Shown here: in pieces, positions 1 through 5,230 of the stretch
How the letters are laid out: each line of letters begins with the position of its first letter
Numbering within the stretch: position 1 is the stretch's first letter
Translations under genes and position numbers: made by a program
Assembly (NCBI GenBank): GCA_900770585.1
Contig: CAAGKW010000289.1
Coordinates: forward strand, 1 to 5,552
Direction of reading: 5' to 3'
Origin: an uncultured Alistipes sp.
GTDB lineage: Bacteria > Bacteroidota > Bacteroidia > Bacteroidales > Rikenellaceae
Length of the DNA: 5,552 nucleotides
Notes under the pieces: generated by a model
The model's input: the letters and a program-made list of their open reading frames with translations, nothing else
Told to the model about the DNA's origin: nothing
Database searches by the model: none

Positions 1-1129
1 AGTTGGCACTCGCCCAATAGCTATTGTAGTCGTAGCGACTGTCCAGATAGTTGTCGTAGGCCATAACGCGATTATTGTCAATTGAGAAAATCTCGGTCTT
101 CGAGCTGGCATTACTTCTATTTTTGCCATTGTGGTAACCTCCCTCCAATGTGATCAGATTCAGAGTGTCGATTTCGTAGCTGGCGTTGAAATATGCTCCC
201 AGATACTTGCCGTTGTATTTCATTCCCGTCGAGCTTGTCATCAGGTGCATTGTCGGATCGTCGAACACCTCGCGGAAACCCTCACCACGGTGTGTCAAGC
301 GCGATTTAGTACCCTGCATATAGGCCGATGCCGAGATCGAGAATTTACCTGCCTGAGCCGCGAAGTAGGCATTGCCATTCAGGAAGTAGTGGTTCGATCC
401 CGAGATGTTGACATTTCCGTTGTAACCGCCTGTAACTTTGCGATTAGTGATGATGTTGATGATGCCGCCGACACCCTCAGCCTCGTACTTTGTCGAGGGG
501 TTGGTGATCACCTCAATCTTCTTGACCGAGCCTGCGGGCATACTCTCGATGACGCTCTTGAAGTTTTTGGACATCATCGACGACGATCGCCCATTGACCA
601 ACACTTTGTAGTCGCTCTGCCCGTTCAGCAGCACGTTGCCCTCGGCGTCGACACTCAACTGCGGCACCTTGCGCATAATATCCACGAGCTGACTCGTCGC
701 AGCGTCGGGATCGTCCTCGACACTGTATGCGAGCTTCTCGTCGTCGGCTACAATCAGCGGTTTCTGCACCGCTACGACAACCTCCTTGATATCAACGCCT
801 TGCTCCAATGCTATGCGCCCGAGTTTTGTGCGTTCTTCGATGATCTCAATCGGGAGGTTGAGTGTAGTGTATCCCACCGAGGAGATTTGGAGCGTGTAGT
901 TGCCCTTTGCCTTCGCATTGAGTTTGAACACACCCGTTGCGTCGGCAGCCACTGCCGCTACGACGGTCGAATCGGTTTGCAGCAACGCTACGGTTGCGTA
1001 GCCGATTGCCTTGTCGGTCGAGGACTCGACAACGCGACCTTCGATCGAATAGTTTGTCGTGTTCTGCGCCGAGGCCGATGAACAGAGCAGTGTGAGTGCC
1101 AGCAAGAGCGAGCCGAGAAGTGTTTTCAT
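1..1129 (-). CDS. TonB-dependent outer-membrane receptor, N-terminal part (3' end outside window)
   Basis: Reading leftward from the ATG at 1129-1127, 376 codons stay open to the left edge, so the barrel and stop codon are missing. Seen: a signal peptide (residues 1-21, MKTLLGSLLLALTLL then ASA before Gln22); a carboxypeptidase-regulatory-like beta-sandwich (about 27-108, with EGRVVESSTDKAIGYATV and QISSVGYTTL); a plug domain (about 113-230, with KEVVVAVQKP, VLVNGRSS, KKIEVITNPSTKYEAEGVGG and IINIITNRK); then early barrel strands. The VITNPSTKYEAEGVGGIINI run is typical of Bacteroidota receptors with the 'outer membrane beta-barrel family' fold (PF14905-like), which are usually about 750-900 residues. 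Such proteins sit in the outer membrane and take up ligands using TonB energy. No substrate can be named. There is no SusD-like partner in view, and the gene is divergent from the riboswitch-controlled receptor, so a shared substrate is not implied. Confidence 0.93.
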   Translation of the reverse strand, partial: MKTLLGSLLLALTLLCSSASAQNTTNYSIEGRVVESSTDKAIGYATVALLQTDSTVVAAVAADATGVFKLNAKAKGNYTLQISSVGYTTLNLPIEIIEERTKLGRIALEQGVDIKEVVVAVQKPLIVADDEKLAYSVEDDPDAATSQLVDIMRKVPQLSVDAEGNVLLNGQSDYKVLVNGRSSSMMSKNFKSVIESMPAGSVKKIEVITNPSTKYEAEGVGGIINIITNRKVTGGYNGNVNISGSNHYFLNGNAYFAAQAGKFSISASAYMQGTKSRLTHRGEGFREVFDDPTMHLMTSSTGMKYNGKYLGAYFNASYEIDTLNLITLEGGYHNGKNRSNASSKTEIFSIDNNRVMAYDNYLDSRYDYNSYWASAN

Positions 1130-1209
1130 CTTTTTCAGTTAGTTTATTATCTGTTTGCAACTGTTTTTTTTGCGCGAACTGAGTCCGTAGTGTGGATCCC
1201 AATTCAGCG

Positions 1210-1241
1210 CAAAGGTATCTTGTCTAAAAATAAAATCCAAA
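1210..1241 (-). promoter_or_regulatory. Bacteroidota-type promoter for the leftward TonB receptor
   Basis: On the minus strand TTTG (1241-1238) lies 20 bp before TACCTTTG (1217-1210), matching the Bacteroidota primary sigma factor consensus TTTG / TAnnTTTG. This predicts a transcription start near 1203-1205 and a leader of about 75 nt before the ATG at 1129. The bases just before the ATG are A-rich (CTGAAAAAG), as is common in this phylum. I saw no riboswitch-like motif in this leader. Confidence 0.72.
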
Positions 1242-1436
1242 CACAATATATCGAAAAACAAAAAAAACATACCGAAAAACGATAATTTGCGTTTTTTTAA
1301 GACTTTTCGTCAAATGTTTTTCGTCGTGTGTTTACATATTAGACGCACAAGTGCACCAAAAGTTACATCGATTGCGGTTTTTCTATAACGCATTGCGCTA
1401 AGGATTTATTACGCAGAACACTTTTTTGTGCAAAAA
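1242..1436. other. Centre of the divergent intergenic region, AT-rich, no gene seen
   Basis: The whole region between the two divergent receptor genes (1130-1642) is 513 bp. It holds the leftward leader and promoter, this central stretch, then the rightward promoter and the riboswitch leader. The centre is AT-rich with long A and T runs. It contains CGAAAAAC at 1252-1259 and 1273-1280 and the inverted form GTTTTTCG at 1316-1323. A weak palindrome (AAAAACG 1275-1281 / CGTTTTT 1290-1296) is also present. I found no convincing coding sequence, tRNA or small RNA here. Confidence 0.5.
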
Positions 1437-1469
1437 TTTGGAGCGAAACGATTTTTGCTATTAACTTTG
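1437..1469 (+). promoter_or_regulatory. Bacteroidota-type promoter for the TPP riboswitch and receptor
   Basis: TTTG (1437-1440) is followed after 21 bp by TAACTTTG (1462-1469), a match to the TTTG / TAnnTTTG consensus of the Bacteroidota primary sigma factor. Transcription should start around 1474-1476, exactly where the first strand of the riboswitch helix P1 begins. That agreement supports both calls. Confidence 0.8.
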
Positions 1470-1474
1470 TAGCG

Positions 1475-1592
1475 ACATAAGGGGTGCTGAACTCTTCGCT
1501 CGAAAGCGGTGCGCAACGTGACCAAGTGGAGCAGTTCGGCTGAGATTATACCCATTGAACCGAAACGGATAATGCCGGAACGGGAGGAGTGT
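1475..1592 (+). promoter_or_regulatory. TPP riboswitch (THI element) aptamer
   Basis: The universally conserved thi-box parts appear in order. GGGGTGC is at 1481-1487, CTGAGA at 1540-1545 (binds the pyrimidine ring), TACCC at 1549-1553, GAACC at 1557-1561, and GGATAATGCC at 1567-1576 (pyrophosphate-sensor side), followed by GGGAGGAGTGT at 1582-1592. Helices can be drawn by eye: P1 ACAT 1475-1478 / GTGT 1589-1592; P2 GGGT 1482-1485 / ACCC 1550-1553; P3 GCTGAAC 1486-1492 / GTTCGGC 1534-1540; P4 CCG 1560-1562 / CGG 1581-1583; P5 CGG 1566-1568 / CCG 1575-1577. A P3 extension of about 41 nt (1493-1533) carries a small hairpin, CGCT-CGAA-AGCG (1497-1508). Known role of the class: binds thiamine pyrophosphate and represses thiamine synthesis or uptake genes. 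Confidence 0.95.
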
Positions 1593-1657
1593 AATTTACA
1601 CAACATACCCCTTTTCAAACTATTGTTTAACTAAAAACGTAAATGGTTATGAAAAGG
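1593..1657 (+). promoter_or_regulatory. Putative riboswitch expression platform (start-codon sequestration)
   Basis: No hairpin with a U-run lies between the aptamer and the gene, so control is probably at translation. TACCCCTT (1606-1613) can pair with AAGGGGTG (1479-1486), which includes the P2 5' strand. The overlapping CCTTTTCA (1610-1617) can pair over 8 bp with TGAAAAGG (1650-1657), covering the second possible start codon (ATG 1649-1651). These pairings exclude each other, as expected of an on/off switch. The pairings are read directly from the sequence; the mechanism is inferred. Confidence 0.5.
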
Positions 1658-3919
1658 TTTTTTCTTTTAGCCACAGTGGCGTTCTATGCCACAACCGTCG
1701 GGGCTGTAACCTCGACACCCTCGCAGGCTGACGCCTCGCAACAATCTCAAAACCAAACGTATGCCCGCCTCTCGGAGGACTCGCTCTATGCCATTCAGCA
1801 GATCGAGGTCAATAGCGTGCGCGCCAAGCACGATGAGCCGATTGCCTTCTCGGCTTACTCGCGTGAGCAGATCGAGAGCCGAAACTATGGCGAGGATATC
1901 CCCTCGATTCTGGCCAATATGCCTTCGGTGGTGATTGCGTCGGAGAGCGGTACGGGTATCGGTGCCACCTCGTTCCGTGTGCGTGGTAGCGACCCCTCGC
2001 GTATCAACGTGACACTCAATGGCGTACCGATGAACGATGCCGAGACTCACTCGGTCTATTGGTACGATACGCCCGATCTGATATCGTCGGTCGGCTCGTT
2101 GCAGTTGCAACGCGGTGTGGGAACATCGACTGCGGGTACGGGTGCCTTCGGAGCATCGCTCAATATGACTTCGGCACCGATCTCGGCCGAGTTTGCAGGA
2201 CGTGCATCGATGTCGTATGGCTCGTTCAACACCGCTAAGCAGGAGTTGTCGTTGGCGTCGGGACTGCTGGGCGGTCATTGGGCTGTCGAGGGTCGTCTGT
2301 CGCACGTGTCGTCGGACGGCTATGTCGATCGCGCGTCGAGCGATCTGGCATCGTATATGTTCCAGGCGGGCTACTACAAGGGTGGCACGATGGTTAAGTT
2401 GCTCTCGTTTGGTGGCAAGGCGAAGGTCTACCTGACCTATACGGGCCTTTCGGCCGATCAGATGGAGGAGAATCGCCGCTACAATCCCGAGGGCGAGATT
2501 TGGGGTTACCGACCTCTGGCTGACGGCACGCACGAGTATGCGGTTGTCGGTTTCTATGACGACCACACCGATAACTATACGCAGGTGAATAATCAGCTGA
2601 TTTTCAATCATATCTTTAATGATCGTTGGCAGTTGAACGCTACGGCTCACTACACCTATGGCAACGGTTACTACCGCAACTATAAGAACGATCAGAAGCT
2701 TGCAAAGTATGGTCTGGCGCCGATTATGGTCGATGGCTCGTCGGTTTCGCGTACCAATCTGATCCGCAAGAAGATGATGTTGAACGATTTTGGAGGTCTG
2801 GTGGCGTCGGCAAACTACACTGCCGACCGACTGACGCTCACGATGGGCGTGGCGGCGTCGCTCTACGATGGTGTTCACTATGGCGAGGTGTCGGGATTGG
2901 AACTTGCGCCCGCATACCCCACCACGGAGTACTATCGTAACTATACCACCAAGTGGGACGCATCGTGCTATGTCAAGGCTGATTGGCTCATTACCAATGG
3001 GTTGAAGCTTTATGGCGACCTGCAATATCGTCACATTACCCACCGTATTTCGGGCGTGAACGACAACTTCGACGATGTAACAAGCGCAATGCAGCGTCTG
3101 GACGTCGATCGCAAATACAACTTCTTCAATCCTAAGTTGGGTCTGCATTACACCTTCGCACGCGCCCACTCGGTCTATGCTTCGGCGGCGGTGGGTCAGA
3201 AGGAGCCTACGCGTAACAACTTCACCGATATCCGCGAGGGTGAGTATCCGACTGCCGAGAAGATGCTCGACATTGAGGCTGGTTACGGCTATCGTGGCTC
3301 GGTGGTTGACCTCTCGCTGAATGGTTACTATATGCTCTATCGCGACCAGCTGGTGCAGACGGGCGAGCTGTCGGATACGGGCGAATTGCTGTCGCGCAAC
3401 GTACCCGAGTCGTTCCGTCGAGGTATCGAGATGGCCATCGAGGTGCGTGCTGCCAAGTGGCTGACGTTGGGCGCAAATGCTACGCTGAGCCAGAACTATA
3501 TCGAGAACTATGTCGATTACATCGACGGCGTGGCCTTCGAGCGTGGTCGCACGACGATTGCCTACTCGCCTTCGGTTACGGCAGGTGCTTTCGTCGATCT
3601 GCACGCAGGTGGTTTTGCGGCACGTCTTTTGACGCGCTACGTGAGCAAGCAGTATCTGACCAATGGCGAGTATGAGGATCTGACCCTGCCTCGTTATTGC
3701 GTGAGCGATCTCGACCTCTCGTACGAGACTAAGACCAAGCGTATCGAGCGCGTTCGCTTTGGCGTGAAGATCGGCAACTTGTTCAATGCGAAGTATTGCG
3801 CAAGCGGCTATGGTGGCTCGTGGTTGGAGGGTGCGACACTCGCCGATCGTAAATCGTGGTCGTGCTACTTCCCGCAGGCAACGATCTCGGCCCTGGGCAA
3901 CGTGACGCTCTATTTTTAG
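1643..3919 (+). CDS. TonB-dependent outer-membrane receptor, probably for thiamine or a related compound
   Basis: A complete 758-residue receptor. Seen: signal peptide (MKRFFLLATVAFYATTVGA, residues 3-21); a possible TonB-box/linker around IQQIEVNSVRA (51-61); a plug domain (about 62-178, with FRVRGSDPSRINVTLNGVPM, then LQLQRGVGTSTAGTGAFG); and a barrel from about 182 to the C-terminal strand GNVTLYF with the terminal Phe typical of outer-membrane barrels. It lacks the N-terminal carboxypeptidase-like domain of SusC-type receptors. Barrel phrases such as SDGYVDRASSDLASY and NPEGEIWGY resemble the receptor family called OMR1/OMthi in Bacteroides, from memory and not checked. The TPP riboswitch in its leader is the main evidence for substrate. 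No transporter or kinase gene follows; the next gene is convergent. Two starts are possible, ATG 1643 and ATG 1649; the latter gives the cleaner signal peptide (MKRFF) and is the one the leader could mask. Iron or vitamin B12 uptake is less likely given the riboswitch. Confidence 0.93.
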   Translation: MVMKRFFLLATVAFYATTVGAVTSTPSQADASQQSQNQTYARLSEDSLYAIQQIEVNSVRAKHDEPIAFSAYSREQIESRNYGEDIPSILANMPSVVIASESGTGIGATSFRVRGSDPSRINVTLNGVPMNDAETHSVYWYDTPDLISSVGSLQLQRGVGTSTAGTGAFGASLNMTSAPISAEFAGRASMSYGSFNTAKQELSLASGLLGGHWAVEGRLSHVSSDGYVDRASSDLASYMFQAGYYKGGTMVKLLSFGGKAKVYLTYTGLSADQMEENRRYNPEGEIWGYRPLADGTHEYAVVGFYDDHTDNYTQVNNQLIFNHIFNDRWQLNATAHYTYGNGYYRNYKNDQKLAKYGLAPIMVDGSSVSRTNLIRKKMMLNDFGGLVASANYTADRLTLTMGVAASLYDGVHYGEVSGLELAPAYPTTEYYRNYTTKWDASCYVKADWLITNGLKLYGDLQYRHITHRISGVNDNFDDVTSAMQRLDVDRKYNFFNPKLGLHYTFARAHSVYASAAVGQKEPTRNNFTDIREGEYPTAEKMLDIEAGYGYRGSVVDLSLNGYYMLYRDQLVQTGELSDTGELLSRNVPESFRRGIEMAIEVRAAKWLTLGANATLSQNYIENYVDYIDGVAFERGRTTIAYSPSVTAGAFVDLHAGGFAARLLTRYVSKQYLTNGEYEDLTLPRYCVSDLDLSYETKTKRIERVRFGVKIGNLFNAKYCASGYGGSWLEGATLADRKSWSCYFPQATISALGNVTLYF

Positions 3920-3943
3920 TGCGCGAGCGCTTTGCCGAAACAA

Positions 3944-3973
3944 AAATCCGCGGCCTTTTCGGGTCGCGGATTT
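3944..3973. terminator. Intrinsic terminator, probably bidirectional, between convergent genes
   Basis: AAATCCGCG (3944-3952) is the exact inverse of CGCGGATTT (3965-3973). With G3953-T3964, C3954-G3963 and C3955-G3962 the stem reaches 12 bp around the loop TTTTCG. T-rich sequence follows rightward (ATTTTAT), and the leftward transcript reads TTTTTGTTTC after the stem. It lies 25 bp after the receptor stop codon and 18 bp past the end of rnhB, so it can serve both. Confidence 0.9.
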
Positions 3974-3990
3974 ATTTTATCATCAGTCGT

Positions 3991-4626
3991 TTAGAATAGT
4001 TCCAACTGTCCTGCCGTGTGGTTGAACGTCAGGCGGTGGTAGGGCGAAAGTCCGTGTCGGGCAATAGCCTCGCGGTGGTCGCGAGTGGGGTAGCCCTTGT
4101 TTTTAGCCCAACCATATTCGGGGAACTCAGCCGCAATGCGACGCATATACTCGTCACGATGAGTCTTTGCGAGCACCGATGCCGCGGCGATATTGGCATA
4201 CTTTCCGTCGCCCTTCACCACGCACTCGAACGGCAGCGTCAGCGAGGTGTAGAAACGGTTGCCATCGATGGCCAAAAACTGCGGTTGAGGATCCAATCGC
4301 TTAACGGCCAACGTCATACCCTCGAACGAGGCGTGCAGAATGTTGATCTGATCGATGCGCTCGGCCGTAACCTCTTCGACCGCCCACGCGATAGCCTCAC
4401 GCTCGATCACCTCGCGCAGCAGGTCGCGGTTGCGCTCACTCATCTGCTTCGAGTCGTTGAGCAGAGGGTGGCTGAAATCGGGTGGCAGGATCACCGCCGC
4501 GGCAAAGACCGAGCCTGCCAGGCAACCTCGACCCGCCTCGTCGCAACCCGCCTCGATCAGCTCGCGCTGGAACGATGTGGCGAGCAACGTCGGCACTCTC
4601 TTGGATTTAGCCCCCTTGTCCGTCAT
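3991..4626 (-). CDS. rnhB: Ribonuclease HII
   Basis: A 211-residue cytoplasmic enzyme that cuts the RNA strand of RNA-DNA hybrids and starts removal of ribonucleotides misincorporated in DNA. Family motifs are all present: CDEAGRG (Asp29, Glu30), LNDSKQ (57-61), AIDGN (Asp121), KGDGKY (Asp140) and AAASVLAKTHRDEYM (147-161). The four acidic metal-binding residues of the active site are therefore intact. Length is normal for the family (about 200-210). Translation starts at ATG 4626-4624, only 2 bp after the TAG of pth, which suggests co-transcription and probably coupled translation. The last five residues are QLELF, which fits the bacterial sliding-clamp-binding pentapeptide (QLxLF); see findings. 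The gene ends 18 bp before a shared terminator hairpin. Confidence 0.97.
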   Translation of the reverse strand: MTDKGAKSKRVPTLLATSFQRELIEAGCDEAGRGCLAGSVFAAAVILPPDFSHPLLNDSKQMSERNRDLLREVIEREAIAWAVEEVTAERIDQINILHASFEGMTLAVKRLDPQPQFLAIDGNRFYTSLTLPFECVVKGDGKYANIAAASVLAKTHRDEYMRRIAAEFPEYGWAKNKGYPTRDHREAIARHGLSPYHRLTFNHTAGQLELF

Positions 4627-4628
4627 CG

Positions 4629-5192
4629 CTACTTCTTGTTATAGGTGTTCATCGTCATTGCCGCGCCCACCGAAACGAACGATCGAATGGCATCAACGGC
4701 CACCTTCACGCGCTCGGGCATCGCTTTGCGCTCCTCGTCGGTCCACTTGCCCAGCACGTAATCGACCTGAAATCCCTGCGGGAAGTCGCCGCCGATGCCG
4801 AAACGGATACGCGAGTAGTTGTTGTGACCGAGCAGTTCGTTGATGTTCTTCAAACCGTTGTGGCCTCCGTCGCTACCCTTGGTGCGCATACGCAGCTGTC
4901 CAAAAGGCAGTGCGATGTCGTCAACGATAATGAGCAGGTTCTCCACGGGAATCTTCTCGGCGTCAAGCCAATAGCGCACAGCCTTGCCGCTGAGGTTCAT
5001 ATATGTTGACGGTTTGAGCAAAATGAGCTGACGGCCGCGGTGGCGACACTCGGCAACGGCTCCGTATCGTGCGGAGCTAAAAACAGCACTGGACGCCTCA
5101 GCTAAGGCGTCCAGTACTTTGAAACCAATGTTGTGGCGGGTTTCGGCGTACTCGGCACCGATATTTCCCAGTCCTACAATCAGATATTTCAA
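4629..5192 (-). CDS. pth: Peptidyl-tRNA hydrolase
   Basis: A 187-residue enzyme that cleaves the ester bond of peptidyl-tRNAs released prematurely from ribosomes and so recycles tRNA. Seen: [12 protein letters not shown] (4-15); TRHNIGF with the catalytic His20; [12 protein letters not shown] with Asn66; [14 protein letters not shown] with Asp91/Asp92; [12 protein letters not shown] with Asn112; and RIRFGIGG. These match the conserved active-site set of the bacterial Pth family (E. coli His20, Asn68, Asp93, Asn114), and the length is typical. The start codon is TTG (5192-5190): the reading [10 protein letters not shown] aligns with the family N-terminus, and no ATG or GTG lies nearby in frame apart from a GTA-led open stretch back to an in-frame TAA. 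It follows bL25 by 38 bp and precedes rnhB by 2 bp. A perfect 11-bp inverted repeat covers codons 26-35. Confidence 0.97.
   Translation of the reverse strand: MKYLIVGLGNIGAEYAETRHNIGFKVLDALAEASSAVFSSARYGAVAECRHRGRQLILLKPSTYMNLSGKAVRYWLDAEKIPVENLLIIVDDIALPFGQLRMRTKGSDGGHNGLKNINELLGHNNYSRIRFGIGGDFPQGFQVDYVLGKWTDEERKAMPERVKVAVDAIRSFVSVGAAMTMNTYNKK
5088..5115 (-). repeat. Perfect 11-bp inverted repeat inside pth, terminator-like on the coding strand
   Basis: ACTGGACGCCT (5088-5098) and AGGCGTCCAGT (5105-5115) are exact inverse copies around a 6-nt centre. Read as pth mRNA this gives an 11-bp GC-rich stem followed by GCTGTTTTTAGC, a run of five U starting 4 nt after the stem. It spans pth codons 26-35 ([10 protein letters not shown]). 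It could be an intragenic attenuator or a chance result of the Ala/Asp/Ser codons used. Confidence 0.7.
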
Positions 5193-5230
5193 CTCGATAA
5201 AGTTTGTTAAAGAGTTGTTGTTTCGGTTAA

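Noticed and set aside
131..1081. Rightward open frame of 316 codons opposite the leftward TonB receptor
   Set aside because: The minus-strand frame has a signal peptide, carboxypeptidase-like domain and plug motifs; the opposite frame has Cys/His/Arg-rich sequence with no motif and is a shadow.
1082..1129. Possible lipoprotein signal (LTLLC) in the leftward receptor
   Set aside because: The residue before Cys is Leu and not Gly/Ala/Ser, and a normal cleavage site (ASA before Gln) follows, so an ordinary signal peptide is more likely.
1275..1296. AT-rich palindrome AAAAACG / CGTTTTT followed by T residues, as a terminator
   Set aside because: No transcript is expected to end there, as it lies between two promoters facing outward, and the stem is weak.
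1409..1618. Leftward small open frame of 69 codons across the riboswitch
   Set aside because: It is antisense to a structured, highly conserved RNA element and has no supporting protein feature.
3358..3396. Short imperfect tandem repeat (TGELSD / TGELLS) in the receptor
   Set aside because: Only two short copies, in a likely extracellular loop; no sign of a repeat that expands or contracts.
1667..3943. A long leftward open frame of 758 codons lying antisense to the riboswitch-controlled receptor
   Set aside because: Its product has no signal peptide, no recognisable domain and an odd Arg/Ile/Val/His-rich composition. It mirrors the receptor's codon usage, which leaves few antisense stops. 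The equal length is a coincidence.
4018..4644. Rightward open frame of 208 codons opposite rnhB
   Set aside because: The RNase HII frame on the other strand carries every family motif; this one is a by-product of codon bias.
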